Assembly: GCF_002252505.1 (NCBI RefSeq)
Contig: NZ_NNRL01000166.1
Span: 1-64,000, forward strand
Source of the DNA: Brucella grignonensis
GTDB taxonomy: Bacteria; Pseudomonadota; Alphaproteobacteria; Rhizobiales; Rhizobiaceae
Length of the DNA: 64,000 nt
Direction: 5' to 3'
In this document: piece after piece, positions 8,187 through 17,047 of the stretch
Layout: each line of letters opens with the position of its first letter
Position numbering within the stretch: the first letter of the stretch is position 1
Notes under the pieces: generated by a model
What the model was told of the DNA's origin: nothing
What the model saw: only the letters and a program-made list of their open reading frames with translations
Database searches by the model: none
Translations under genes and position numbers: made by a program

Positions 8187-8340
8187 AGGCAGTATGTCGG
8201 TTTGGTTGGAGAATTTTGAAGTTACTGTTTGCGGACTTTGCGGCGCTGCCGCACCGATTTATCTAAACTGTCCCCGCCTTCTGCGCGAAGCGTGCTGGTG
8301 CTTTGGCTATGAGAACCAAGCGCATTATCTCACTTGGCTT

Positions 8341-8360
8341 TAGACGCAGAGTAGCGTCTA
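8341..8360. terminator. Small hairpin between convergent genes
   Basis: A 7-bp stem (TAGACGC/GCGTCTA) with a 6-base loop lies between the FGE-like gene and the convergent MFS gene. There is no strong T-run, so terminator function is only likely by position. The rest of 8187-8397 shows nothing recognisable. Confidence 0.4.
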
Positions 8361-8397
8361 TTCATTCTTGTAACCACACAAGACGTCGGCGCGATCC

Positions 8398-9630
8398 TTA
8401 TTCGCCCGGCTCAATCGCGCAAGAAGGGTTATAGCTAGTGCTTCTGCTTGCGCCCGAGAGACTGGCCTGACCAAGCGCGACGATAACAGCTGCCATGAAG
8501 CTCGCCACCACTGACACCCAAAATCCATTGGCTGCACCAAAGCGGTCGACAACCAACCCGGAAACGAAAGCACCAAACGCCATTCCTATACCGATGCCGG
8601 TCATAACCCAGGTTATCCCTTCAGTTAGCATTGTTTCAGGCACGCGACGTTCGATCAATCCGAAGGCCGTGATGAATGTCGGAGAAATGGCGATGCCGCT
8701 GATGAACACAGCTGTTGCAAGAACCGTAGTCGATGTTCCGGCAAAGGGCAGCGGTAGGGCGGTCAGAGCCAGGACTCCTACGGCAATCATCAACTGACGA
8801 TGCAGAGGCATACGAAGCGCAAGTGCCCCGAGCGTTATTCCGACAATGAATGATCCTATGGCATAAACACCAATAACAATGCTGGCTGCTTTGGGTTGTC
8901 CGAGTTCTCTGGTGATTGCCACGGCACTGACTTCTGCGGTTGCAAATGTAGAACCGACAAATATGAGAGAAAGCGTAATAATCTGAACCGGACGTGACCA
9001 GATTGCCGAGCGTTGCCGGATAGTGTGATCGATTACGCGAACTGGTGGTTCACTTGATCGCTGCAGAAGGAAGGCAGTTGTGCCCACGGCCAGAAAAGCT
9101 GTGCTGATGAGCATTCCAGCTTCCGGGAATAGCGATACCGCCAGTGCAACAGAAAGAGACGCACCCGAAATATACACAAGCTCATCCGCCGCAGACTCGA
9201 AGGCAAAAGCGGTATTTAACTCAGGGCGGTCGCGAAAAATCTCTGTCCATCTTGCCCGAACCATCGCAGGGATGCTGGGCATGGAGCCCGCAAAGAACGC
9301 CGAGGCAAATAACGTCCAGTTCGGCCAACTCTGGTTTGTGGCGGCGATCAGAAAGGCAAAGGCTATTACCGACATAACGGTCGTTGGCATGACGATGCGA
9401 CTTTGACCGAACCGGTCAACGAGCCGCGATATCTGTGGTGCCACAAATGCATTGGTTAGTGCAAATGTGGCAGACACGGCTCCCGCAAGCCAATATTCCC
9501 CATGGGTTTGGGCGAGCATCGCGACGATACCCACCGGCGCCATTGCAAAAGGCAGGCGCGCGAAGAAAGCCGCGGTTGAAAAGCGTACAGCGCCCGGAGC
9601 GCTGAAAATTTCTCTGTACGGATTGGACAT
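8398..9630 (-). CDS. MFS transporter, probable drug efflux
   Basis: 410 residues with about 12 membrane segments and an MFS loop (RLVDRFGQSRIV) between helices 2 and 3. The weak start context is a GAGGC sequence upstream of the ATG at 9630. It is divergent from a TetR regulator, with three palindromes in the shared promoter region, the usual layout of a repressed efflux pump. The substrate is unknown. Confidence 0.8.
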   Translation of the reverse strand: MSNPYREIFSAPGAVRFSTAAFFARLPFAMAPVGIVAMLAQTHGEYWLAGAVSATFALTNAFVAPQISRLVDRFGQSRIVMPTTVMSVIAFAFLIAATNQSWPNWTLFASAFFAGSMPSIPAMVRARWTEIFRDRPELNTAFAFESAADELVYISGASLSVALAVSLFPEAGMLISTAFLAVGTTAFLLQRSSEPPVRVIDHTIRQRSAIWSRPVQIITLSLIFVGSTFATAEVSAVAITRELGQPKAASIVIGVYAIGSFIVGITLGALALRMPLHRQLMIAVGVLALTALPLPFAGTSTTVLATAVFISGIAISPTFITAFGLIERRVPETMLTEGITWVMTGIGIGMAFGAFVSGLVVDRFGAANGFWVSVVASFMAAVIVALGQASLSGASRSTSYNPSCAIEPGE

Positions 9631-9665
9631 CAGTGCAGCCTCTGAGTGATGATATATGAAACTTG

Positions 9666-9732
9666 CATACGCAGCGTATGTTAATTACATAGTTGATACG
9701 CCGCGTATGTCAACTAATATACGTGACGTATG
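9666..9732. promoter_or_regulatory. Three TetR-type operator palindromes between MFS and tetR
   Basis: Three related 15-base palindromes: CATACGCAGCGTATG (9666-9680, perfect), GATACGCCGCGTATG (9695-9709) and TATACGTGACGTATG (9718-9732, ATACGT/ACGTAT arms perfect). All fit ATACGN3CGTAT. They are 29 and 23 bases apart and cover the divergent promoter, so the TetR protein probably represses both genes. Confidence 0.75.
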
Positions 9733-9749
9733 AGAATAAGGGGGAAACT

Positions 9750-10361
9750 ATGCGTAAACCGCGGAGCGAAATGATTGTCGAAACAAAGGCGAAGCTGGTG
9801 GCCGCAGGCCGCAAGGCCTTTGGTACCGTGGGATATGCGGAGGCGTCGATGGATGATTTCACAGCATCCGCCGGATTAACGCGAGGGGCTCTTTATCATC
9901 ACTTCGGCGACAAGAAAGGCCTCCTGCAAGCCGTTATCAACGAAATTGATTTGGAGATGACGACAAGATTGTGCGCGATTTCTGAAAACGCTACCGATCC
10001 GTGGCAAGGCTTCGTTGATGAAAATGCAGCTTATATTGAAATGGCACTTGAACCCGAGATCCAGCGGATCATGTTTCGTGACGGTCCGGCGGTTTTTGGC
10101 GATCCTTCAGGATGGCCAAACGCCAGCGGCTGCATCAGAACGGTAGCCGAAAGTCTTGATGCATTGCGTGCAGATGGAATCATTGTCGGGATTGATACGG
10201 AGGCAGCGGCACGGCTCATTAACGCGGCAAGCAGCAGTGCAGCGCAATGGATTGCCAATTCAAGCGAACCTGAAGCCACATCAAAGCGGGCTGTTAAAGC
10301 ATTTCGGACATTTTTGGAGGGCTTGCTGGTCACACGAAATCAGAAATCATCTGGAGATTAA
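9750..10361 (+). CDS. TetR/AcrR-family transcriptional regulator
   Basis: 203 residues from the ATG at 9750, preceded by AAGGGGGA. The N-terminal domain has the TetR helix-turn-helix (FGTVGYAEASMDDFTASAGLTRGALYHHFGDKKGLLQAV). The C-terminal part is a variable ligand-binding domain. An upstream in-frame start at 9693 would place coding sequence across two of the operators and lacks a ribosome site. It is divergent from the MFS gene and is its likely repressor. Confidence 0.85.
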   Translation: MRKPRSEMIVETKAKLVAAGRKAFGTVGYAEASMDDFTASAGLTRGALYHHFGDKKGLLQAVINEIDLEMTTRLCAISENATDPWQGFVDENAAYIEMALEPEIQRIMFRDGPAVFGDPSGWPNASGCIRTVAESLDALRADGIIVGIDTEAAARLINAASSSAAQWIANSSEPEATSKRAVKAFRTFLEGLLVTRNQKSSGD

Positions 10362-10460
10362 TCGCTGATTGCCCTTCAATTTACGGCGTGTTGGCTGACG
10401 CAATTACGGAAACATCATGCGGGTTTTTAATGCAACAGCGAATCTGTAGATGTTGTACTT

Positions 10461-10492
10461 TGAAGATGCGGCGGACATCCGCCGCATCTTCA
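10461..10492. terminator. Bidirectional terminator
   Basis: A perfect 14-bp stem (TGAAGATGCGGCGG and its complement) with a 4-base ACAT loop lies between the convergent tetR (ends 10361) and MFS (ends 10529) genes. Confidence 0.75.
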
Positions 10493-10528
10493 ACCATTTG
10501 GGTACTGCGTTTATAGCAGGAGTGCCAT

Positions 10529-11737
10529 TCAGCTGCGGGGCTGTAATAGTGCCAGTAAGGCCGTTGCGGCAGCAAGAATAGCCGTAAGAGTTAAGGGCGC
10601 AGTGGCACCGAAGGTATCAACAACATAACCGCCAACAACTGCGCCAATAGTTATGGCAATCTGGAAAGAGGTAACCATCAGGCTGCCCGCTGCCTCCAGC
10701 GCGTCAGGGGCTGCACGAGACAGGTTGGTCGGTAGCACCACCGGCGCCATGCCGAAGGCAAAACCCCATAAAGTGGCAAAGCCGAAGGCAACACCAATAT
10801 TTACGCCCCAGAGTACTAAAGCGAGCGCGGCAAGTGCCATCAACGCAGCTGTGGTTACAAGAGCCGTACGGATATTGGTATCGGCCATGCGGCCCCCGGC
10901 CATATTGCCAATCACAGCAGCTATGCCAAACCCCAGCAAGGCCAGAGCGATCGGGCCGGTCGTAAGAAGCGTTACCTGTTCGAGGAAAGGGCGCACATAG
11001 ACGGAGCCGGCAAAGTGCCCTGTCATTAACAAAAGAATAGCGAGCATCCCAAGTTGAATACCACGTCGCCGTGTCAACCGAAGGACATCGACGAGACTGT
11101 TGCTTGTACTTGCAGGCAAGGTCGGCAGGCTAATCCATTGAAGCAGCATCGCAAGTGCGGCCAAACCGGCTGTCATGGCCATTGCACTGCGCCAGCCCAG
11201 CCAGTCGCTGATCAGTGCACCCATAGACGGTGCGGCGATGGTGGCGAGCGAGACACCAAGAGTGACGATGGCCATGCCCCGACCAGTTGCGTTGGTGCCA
11301 ACCAGTCTCGCCACAACGGCAACCGAAAGCGCCCAGAAGGCACTAAGAGCGATGCCCAGCCCGGCCCGGCCCAATAACAATAGCCAGAAATCGGTTGCAA
11401 CCGCTGCAAGAATATTGGAAGCGATGGCAAGCGCGCTGAGACCAACCAGTACGACCTTTCGGTTCAACCGTCCTATGAGAACATTGCTTAACATCGCCGT
11501 CACGGCGCCAACAGAAGCGGTGGCGGTTACAACCTGTCCGGCGGTCCCTTCGCTGATGCCCAGATCGCGTGCCATTGGCGTCAGCAGGCCCGCAGGCAGG
11601 AATTCGGCTGATACCAATGCAAAACTGGTAGCCGCCATTGAAAGGACTGCGAACCAGGTTGAAGCGCTCCATACTGCCGGTTCCACAGCGTCAAGCTCTG
11701 TTACCGTGTCATCAAGTTGTAGAGTGGTGTCCGTCAT
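10529..11737 (-). CDS. MFS transporter (AraJ/DHA1-type efflux)
   Basis: 402 residues with about 12 hydrophobic helices. The opening after the first 30 residues (FALVSAEFLPAGLLTPMARDLGISEGTAGQ) and the NVLIGRLNRKVVL loop match the DHA1 drug/sugar efflux group that includes AraJ- and Cmx-like exporters. It lies 59 bases after an AraC-type regulator on the same strand and is probably under its control. The substrate is not evident. Confidence 0.8.
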   Translation of the reverse strand: MTDTTLQLDDTVTELDAVEPAVWSASTWFAVLSMAATSFALVSAEFLPAGLLTPMARDLGISEGTAGQVVTATASVGAVTAMLSNVLIGRLNRKVVLVGLSALAIASNILAAVATDFWLLLLGRAGLGIALSAFWALSVAVVARLVGTNATGRGMAIVTLGVSLATIAAPSMGALISDWLGWRSAMAMTAGLAALAMLLQWISLPTLPASTSNSLVDVLRLTRRRGIQLGMLAILLLMTGHFAGSVYVRPFLEQVTLLTTGPIALALLGFGIAAVIGNMAGGRMADTNIRTALVTTAALMALAALALVLWGVNIGVAFGFATLWGFAFGMAPVVLPTNLSRAAPDALEAAGSLMVTSFQIAITIGAVVGGYVVDTFGATAPLTLTAILAAATALLALLQPRS

Positions 11738-11796
11738 TGAAATATCTCCAGAGGGTGGAGAACTTCATAAACGAATAATACAGGATGATATGTATC

Positions 11797-12786
11797 TTAA
11801 AATCCGAATTGCATATCAATTCGTCCGGAAACTGTGCGGCGTACAACGCCCGGAGAGACGTTTGTGATGCGTTTAAACGCGCGAGAGAAAGATGCTTCGG
11901 ATTCATAGCCCAGACGGACAGCAACCTCGGCAACCGACATGCCGTTTTGCCCCAGCAATTCCCGGGCAAGCTGCATACGAAGACGGGCGAGATAGCGTGC
12001 CGCACCTTCGCCCAATATCATGCTGAAACGCTCCGCGAAAACCGAACGCGATTGGCCCGCCAGACTGGCCAAGCTCTCTAAAGTCCAGTTATGACCGGGG
12101 TCTCTGTGCATGGCAGCGAGTACGCGCCCGATATGAGGGTCGCGGATGGCGGCCAACCAGCCTGTGGTTGAAGCTCCGTTGCAATTGACCCAGCAACGGA
12201 TAAGCCGGGCTGTCAGCAGATCTGCCATGCGTGATAATATAGTGGCGCTGCCCATCTGTGGCTGTGCGGTCTCCGCTGTCATAGCCGCCAGCAAGGGGCC
12301 GATGACGGGATCGTTGCCTGCAACGTCGCAGCCCCTGATGATGGGCGGCATCAAACTGATTAATGGGTTAAGTGCACAAGCGCCCAAGTCCATGGAACCG
12401 CAGAAAAGGGTGCTGTTCGCGCCTGTACCTTCCCGCACCACTTCGCAGACTTTACTCTCCGATTTTGTTATTTGGCAGTCCACAAGCGAGTCGCCCACAA
12501 CGTCTGGTGCACTGGCCAGTTTATGGGCGATGCCCTGTGGCAGCAGCACCAGATCGCCATCGTGCAGTTCCTGCCAGCCCTGCATTTCGGTATGAATCCA
12601 GCATGGGCCCTGGCTGACGAAGTGAAAACGAAGCAGTGGTTGCTGCGGAAAGGCGATGCTCCATGGATGTCGCAGCTCGCAGCGGCCATAATTAACACCG
12701 TTCAAGCGAAAGTCTCGCAAGACTTCGCTTAGTGGATCCATTGGGAGTACAGGCAGCGAAGAAGGTCTGGACGAATGATCGATCAT
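11797..12786 (-). CDS. AraC-family transcriptional regulator
   Basis: 329 residues. The N-terminal half is a cupin-like sensor domain (FHFVSQGPCWIH, GDLVLLPQGIAHKL). The C-terminal 100 residues hold the two helix-turn-helix units (LESLASLAGQSRSVFAERF and MSVAEVAVRLGYESEASFSRAFKRITNVSPG). Relatives with this cupin domain include RclR-type activators of stress-responsive genes. It is upstream of, and co-oriented with, the MFS exporter. Confidence 0.85.
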   Translation of the reverse strand: MIDHSSRPSSLPVLPMDPLSEVLRDFRLNGVNYGRCELRHPWSIAFPQQPLLRFHFVSQGPCWIHTEMQGWQELHDGDLVLLPQGIAHKLASAPDVVGDSLVDCQITKSESKVCEVVREGTGANSTLFCGSMDLGACALNPLISLMPPIIRGCDVAGNDPVIGPLLAAMTAETAQPQMGSATILSRMADLLTARLIRCWVNCNGASTTGWLAAIRDPHIGRVLAAMHRDPGHNWTLESLASLAGQSRSVFAERFSMILGEGAARYLARLRMQLARELLGQNGMSVAEVAVRLGYESEASFSRAFKRITNVSPGVVRRTVSGRIDMQFGF

Positions 12787-13531
12787 TTGATGAATATATA
12801 TGCCGAACGTCCGGGTAGCAAGCCAGAAATTACGCTACGGGGAGAGTGGTCATGTCACGCTTCAGCCTTTTGTCGACGTTAAAACTAAGCCTTTTCAACG
12901 AAGTGATCTGGCATAACGAAAAACGCAGGCGATCCGTTGAACGTCTTGTCGGCACCAATCCTCCGTCCAAGACTGCAGTTCTCAGCCTATCATCAGCGTA
13001 GTGTGGTGAGACCTCGATGGGGTCGATGGAAGACCGTGATCGTATCCACTCGCTTCAACTCCCTCTCCATCCGTCACCAAAAGACGGGTGGTCAGACGAA
13101 ACTGCTCGGGGGCAAAATTGGACGCCCATCACCCCGCCAGAGGGGGCAATATTCCGCGCCGAAACACAATACGATTTGCACTGGCCAACAAAATGGCGCG
13201 GATTGTCTGGGTGTTGATGGCCAAGGGCGGAATTTATCGAGCTCCGGTCGTTGCAGTATGAAAACGCAATGAACGGCTGGGTGTCGGAGGTGTAAGAAGG
13301 TCAAAAGGAAAGTTATGGCGTAACAGTCGATGAGACGAGATCAGGAAAACCAGATTGCGACGAAGTGCTAAGAGCACGCGGTTGTGTATTGGACTTGGTC
13401 TGCGAATTCCCATACCGGCCAGCTGCATGTTGATGGCTGCATCACAGGCCGGATACATGTCAGCACCCGACTTACACGCTCAAAATTTCCTAAAAATTCT
13501 TCTTGCAACCAAGGGGATGTCCATACATGTC
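12787..13531. other. Gene-poor accessory stretch with IS debris
   Basis: No intact gene is supported here. It contains an IS110-like C-terminal fragment (13170-13261). At 13015-13045 there is also a stretch resembling one near 24736-24766 (both contain GGTCGATGGA and a GTGATCG), which may be shared debris of another element. Confidence 0.5.
13170..13261 (+). pseudogene. IS110/IS1111-family transposase, C-terminal scrap
   Basis: The frame reads LANKMARIVWVLMAKGG followed by a stop at 13259-13261. The LANKxARIxWxLxxKG pattern is the usual end of IS110/IS1111 transposases. Nothing upstream keeps the frame for long, so this is a small remnant. Confidence 0.5.
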
Positions 13532-13807
13532 TGAATAGCCCCGAGATTTGTAGACACCTTCTCTCCCAATATTGAGGCAAGAAGAACATCGTGAGCAAAT
13601 CGAATTTCAGCGAAGAATTTAAACGCGACGCTGTGCGTTAGGTCACAGAGGGGGGCGCAGCGTCTGGGCGTTGGCCAACATTTGCATTACGAGTGGAAGA
13701 AGAAGTTTGTGGCCTCGGGCGCCAAAGGCAATGGCGAGGTCGAGGAGATCAGACGGCTGAAGAAGGAACTGGCTCGCGTCACTGAGGAGTGCGACATCCG
13801 AAATTGA
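13532..13807 (+). pseudogene. IS3-family left end and orfA remnant
   Basis: TGAATAGCCCCGAGATTTG (13532-13550) resembles the left end of IS3-family elements. A GTG at 13591 begins SKSNFSEEFKRDAVR, typical of IS3 OrfA helix-turn-helix proteins, then hits a stop. Later frames still show the OrfA pattern (an EEIRRLKKELARVTEE-like leucine zipper at about 13735-13790). Several frameshifts and the loss of orfB make it inactive. Confidence 0.7.
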
Positions 13808-13839
13808 AGCCGGACAAGCAATCAATCCAGTGAATCGAT

Positions 13840-14229
13840 TACTCAGCGGAACGCGGCCGCGTATTTCGCCAGGGATGCGAAGTGAAGTACGTGTTCATTG
13901 CCCTTCACCTTGATATAGGTCTCGTCAACACGCCAGGAACGGGCCGTGCGGCACTTGCGCAGCTGAGCCTGAGCGGCAATCAGAGGAGAGTAACGAACTC
14001 GGTTCAAAGTTGCGTGGTCGACGCTGACGCCGCGTTCGGCCAGTATTTCCTGAAGGTCACGATAGGAGACGGGGTAACGCACGTACACGTAAAGGAAGAC
14101 GGCATGCAGGATGACGCTTTTGGGAAAATGAGCACCTTTGAAATCGACTGTCATCCGCTTCCGCCTCAATCAATTACAAACACTGACTGGGGCATAGCTT
14201 GGCAGGAGTAAAAAGTTTGCGACAGAACC
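13840..14229 (-). mobile_element. IS6-family remnant, transposase N-terminal half
   Basis: The minus-strand frame from 14169 reads FKGAHFPKSVILHA, RYPVSYRDLQE and RSWRVDETYIKVKG, almost identical to the element at 5388. A short duplication gives YVYVRY, and two residues are lost after LNR. Homology stops after KVKG near 13908, where unrelated sequence follows. The terminal repeat GGTTCTGTCGCAAACTTTT reads inward from 14229. Confidence 0.75.
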
Positions 14230-14259
14230 AGGTTCGTCTGTATCCGGTCGAGTAAATAA

Positions 14260-14392
14260 ATGTACAACGTCATCGAGCAAGATCATCGCCGGTATCGAGC
14301 TCATTCAGATGATGCGAAAGCAGCAAGATCAGTTTACCAATGCAATAGGACATACATTTAAACAACAGGTCAGCACTCCCGCAGCATAATTG
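14260..14392 (+). pseudogene. IS6-family transposase, C-terminal scrap with internal deletion
   Basis: NVIEQDHR, carrying the catalytic Glu, is followed after a deletion and frame change by GIELIQMMRKQQDQF and FKQQVSTPAA, the usual C-terminus, and a stop near 14390. It adjoins the terminal repeat of the previous remnant, so two broken IS6 copies are stacked here. Confidence 0.65.
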
Positions 14393-14530
14393 TGACAGCA
14401 ATTGAAGAATTTTCCGTACTTGGCGAGTCTCTGCAACATAGTCATCAAAAGTGCTATAATGATACCACCAATGAATTGACGCATCGCGTATTATCTCATT
14501 GATTTCACGGTTTCAAGGCGCAGAAATAAA

Positions 14531-15379
14531 ATGCTTACTTGTAATAAATGTATCTCTACAATTATTTTATTCTTATTTCTGATCTCAGGTGCTGTTTGTA
14601 TAATAACAACGTCTGTGAATTCGGCTCCGCCGACTCTAAGTAATACAGAATTTTCCAACGACGTTGACATCCAATTGGCATTAGCTGTCGACGTTTCTCG
14701 ATCTATGGATCCTGACGAACAAAGAATACAACGTAACGGTTATGCGGAAACTATTGAATCGGCTGCTTTTCTGCGAAGCATAACAGGCGGGCGTCATCGA
14801 CGCATTGCGATAGCATATTTTGAATGGGGAGGGGCCACTGAACAAAGCGTTGTCGTCAACTGGACGCTGATTGATGGGCCTGCATCCGCTACGCAGTTCG
14901 CGAAAAAGTTGCGCGAAGCACCAATCTCGCGAGCCTCTCGGACTTCCATATCAGGCGCTATTTATTTTGCGATAAATTTTTTTAGAGCCAGTCCGTACTT
15001 AGGTCGATCTGTTCTCGACTTATCAGCAGATGGGCCGAATAATGACGGTGGTGTCGTTACAATAGCACGCGATGCGGCAATCAGACAAAACATAACCATA
15101 AATGGACTGCCCATCATGATTATGAACCCAAGTGAATCTCCCGTTGATATTGAACACTTGGATTTCTACTTCGAAGATTGCGTTATCGGTGGTGATAGTT
15201 CATTCATGATACCGATTACAACAAAGGAACAATTCCAATCCTCAATCAAAATGAAGATGACCTCGGAGGTCGCAGGAAAGGTGCCTGTTTCAAAGCCCAA
15301 ATTGGTTCACGCAGCGGCACCAAGAATTTCATGCACTATTGGGGAGCAGAGACAAAGAAGCAATCCGTCAAGCCAATGA
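14531..15379 (+). CDS. DUF1194 (von Willebrand factor A-like) exported protein
   Basis: 282 residues. A hydrophobic N-terminal segment (residues 8-32) looks like a signal peptide or anchor. The vWA MIDAS motif is present as AVDVSRSMD (DxSxS) near residue 55, and DUF1194 features follow: RIAIAYFEWGG, RASRTSISGAIYFA, and LDLSADGPNNDGG ending the sheet, then INGLPIMI. DUF1194 proteins of Rhizobiales are periplasmic and of unknown function. The base composition is clearly more AT-rich than the neighbours, and IS remnants lie on both sides, so transfer is likely. The last 40 residues may be altered compared with the family. Confidence 0.75.
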   Translation: MLTCNKCISTIILFLFLISGAVCIITTSVNSAPPTLSNTEFSNDVDIQLALAVDVSRSMDPDEQRIQRNGYAETIESAAFLRSITGGRHRRIAIAYFEWGGATEQSVVVNWTLIDGPASATQFAKKLREAPISRASRTSISGAIYFAINFFRASPYLGRSVLDLSADGPNNDGGVVTIARDAAIRQNITINGLPIMIMNPSESPVDIEHLDFYFEDCVIGGDSSFMIPITTKEQFQSSIKMKMTSEVAGKVPVSKPKLVHAAAPRISCTIGEQRQRSNPSSQ

Positions 15380-15534
15380 AGGCGATCGTAATATTGCGCT
15401 TAAAATGGAAGAAAGCAGTACATTTTTCAAAAAATCGACTATCATCCGAAAAATTAAGAGTTTGTTGTAGATTAGCATTAGATTTTTGCCCATTTACGGA
15501 GAATTTTGCTCTATTTCTTGGGCGAGCTGTGATT

Positions 15535-15945
15535 AAACTAAATTCGCACTCCTTGATGAACAAGAAGAAGTTTGCCTTGGAATGCCGTTGTATCTCCGCA
15601 AGACCTGTTTGGCCTGGTTCCAGAAATTCTCGATGCCATTTATATGGTTTTGCTTGTCGGCAAACAGCTTCGAATGGTTGATCCGACTGTGATAAAATTT
15701 GGAAACATCAGGCATGCATAACTGCTGAACGTATCGGTATATTTGATGCTATCTGGTTGAATTTTCATTACGAATAATTGGTCTCAAGATTATCGCTTTG
15801 GCACCCGGAACAGGGATGACGAAGACTTTTTCGCCTCGTTTCAGAAGGCCAAAGACAGGCGTCTTATTTGTTCAATTGCGTATGTCGATCTGACCCGTTC
15901 AGGCCGAACATGGTTTGTCTATGTCCTCGATCTGTCAATCTGTCG
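15535..15945 (-). pseudogene. IS1595-family transposase remnant
   Basis: Minus-strand frames carry KTPVFGLLKRGEKVFVIPVPGAKA (about 15870-15800, in two pieces), SKFYHSRINHSKLFADKQNHINGIENFWNQAK (15705-15610, in pieces) and, after a one-base shift, NFFLFIKECEF (15572-15540). This is the C-terminal DDE region of IS1595/ISXO2-like transposases. Stops and shifts split it, and the zinc-ribbon N-terminus is missing. Confidence 0.7.
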
Positions 15946-16029
15946 AAGATAAACCTGTGTCAGTTTCAGGTCTTCGTCAGCAAAGGCTGGCATCATTCCA
16001 ATTAAATCGTATTGATCAGGAACAGTTGT

Positions 16030-16422
16030 ATGTTGAGGCATCTGTTTGTAACCCTTCTCTTTTTCGTCGCGGCGGGATCCTGCGTTGCGAGAGCTGACGA
16101 CGACTGCCATGTATCTATGGACCAGTGGCAGCCCAGGGAGGTGGTTCAAACCTTAGCGACGTCGCGCGGCTGGACTGTAACGCGGATCAAAATTGACGAC
16201 AGCTGTTACGAGGTTCGGGGTTCCGATGAAACGGGGAAGGTCCTCAAGGCCAAGATCGATCCGGCTACACTGGCAATCGTCAAGATGAAACAAAGGGATC
16301 AGAGAGATGATCGTCATGGATCAAAGCATGGTGAAGATCAGCCGCCGGGCGCAGCCGCTGGACATGTCCTACCTTCTAACCCTCTGTTTGAGAAGAGTTC
16401 CCAACCGAAAGCCATCTTATAA
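16030..16422 (+). CDS. PepSY-domain secreted protein
   Basis: 130 residues from the ATG at 16030. A signal peptide (MLRHLFVTLLFFVAAGSCVARA) is followed by a single PepSY unit: PREVVQTLATSRGWTVTRIKIDDSCYEVRGSDETGKVLKAKIDPATLAI. The tail is charged and low in complexity. The family is periplasmic and binds or inhibits enzymes. In this group such proteins often accompany cytochrome b561, which is the next gene (50 bases downstream, after a terminator-like hairpin). Confidence 0.8.
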   Translation: MLRHLFVTLLFFVAAGSCVARADDDCHVSMDQWQPREVVQTLATSRGWTVTRIKIDDSCYEVRGSDETGKVLKAKIDPATLAIVKMKQRDQRDDRHGSKHGEDQPPGAAAGHVLPSNPLFEKSSQPKAIL

Positions 16423-16431
16423 TAAGTAGCC

Positions 16432-16458
16432 GGCGCTGCCCTTCAAGAGCGCCTTTTT
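16432..16458 (+). terminator. Rho-independent terminator after the PepSY gene
   Basis: A 6-bp GC-rich stem (GGCGCT/AGCGCC) with a 10-base loop is followed by TTTTT. Confidence 0.65.
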
Positions 16459-16472
16459 AAGAAAGTCCTGTC

Positions 16473-16988
16473 ATGCCTCGCAATCCTGACCGTTACTCGA
16501 AAAGCATGGTTGTGGTTCACTGGCTCACCGCCGCTTTGGTCCTTGGAGCCTGGTTCACCTCGGTGGGTGGACGTCGTGTGGCGGAAAATCCGCCTTTGTT
16601 GCATTTTTCGCTGGGGCTTGCGGTGCTCGTGCTTGTCTTGCCGCGTATTCTTTTGCGGCTTTCTGGTGCTGCACCATCAAAAGCTCCGGCGCAGGGGATG
16701 CTTGCAGTCGCGGCCAAGGCCGGGCATGCGGTGCTCTATCTGTTTCTGATCGGCTTGCCGCTCAGTGGCTGGTATGCCGCCTCGCGGATTGGTGCTCCCA
16801 TTTCCTTCTTCGGTCTTTCTGTGCCAGCCATTACCGCACCGGTGCAAGGCGCACCCGGATTGATTGCCGACCTGCATGAAAATGCCGGCACCATCATTCT
16901 CTTTCTGGCCGGCCTCCATGCGCTGATGGCGATATGGCACCAGTTCGTTCTGCGCGACGGTACACTCAAGCGCATGTCGCTGCACTGA
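16473..16988 (+). CDS. Cytochrome b561 (CybB-type diheme membrane protein)
   Basis: 171 residues with four membrane helices. The haem-ligand histidines expected for the family are visible: VVVHWLTAAL near residue 15, LHFSLGL near 44, KAGHAVLYLFLIGLPLSGWY near 85, and LHENAGTIILFLAGLHALMAIWHQFV near 135-150. Such proteins pass electrons from ubiquinol to periplasmic acceptors or scavenge superoxide. It follows the PepSY gene and ends with a strong terminator. Confidence 0.85.
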   Translation: MPRNPDRYSKSMVVVHWLTAALVLGAWFTSVGGRRVAENPPLLHFSLGLAVLVLVLPRILLRLSGAAPSKAPAQGMLAVAAKAGHAVLYLFLIGLPLSGWYAASRIGAPISFFGLSVPAITAPVQGAPGLIADLHENAGTIILFLAGLHALMAIWHQFVLRDGTLKRMSLH

Positions 16989-17019
16989 TAAAGGCCAGAT
17001 CATCATAGATTCTTGAGAC

Positions 17020-17047
17020 GGCGAACCTGTTAGCAGGTTCGCCCTTT
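17020..17047 (+). terminator. Rho-independent terminator after cytochrome b561 gene
   Basis: A perfect 10-bp stem (GGCGAACCTG/CAGGTTCGCC) with a TTAG loop is followed by CTTTTC. Confidence 0.85.

Noticed and set aside
11175-11867. Long open frame on the plus strand opposite the MFS gene
   Set aside because: It lies antisense to the MFS gene and the end of araC, has an Ala/Thr/Pro-rich shadow composition, and shows no domain or ribosome site.
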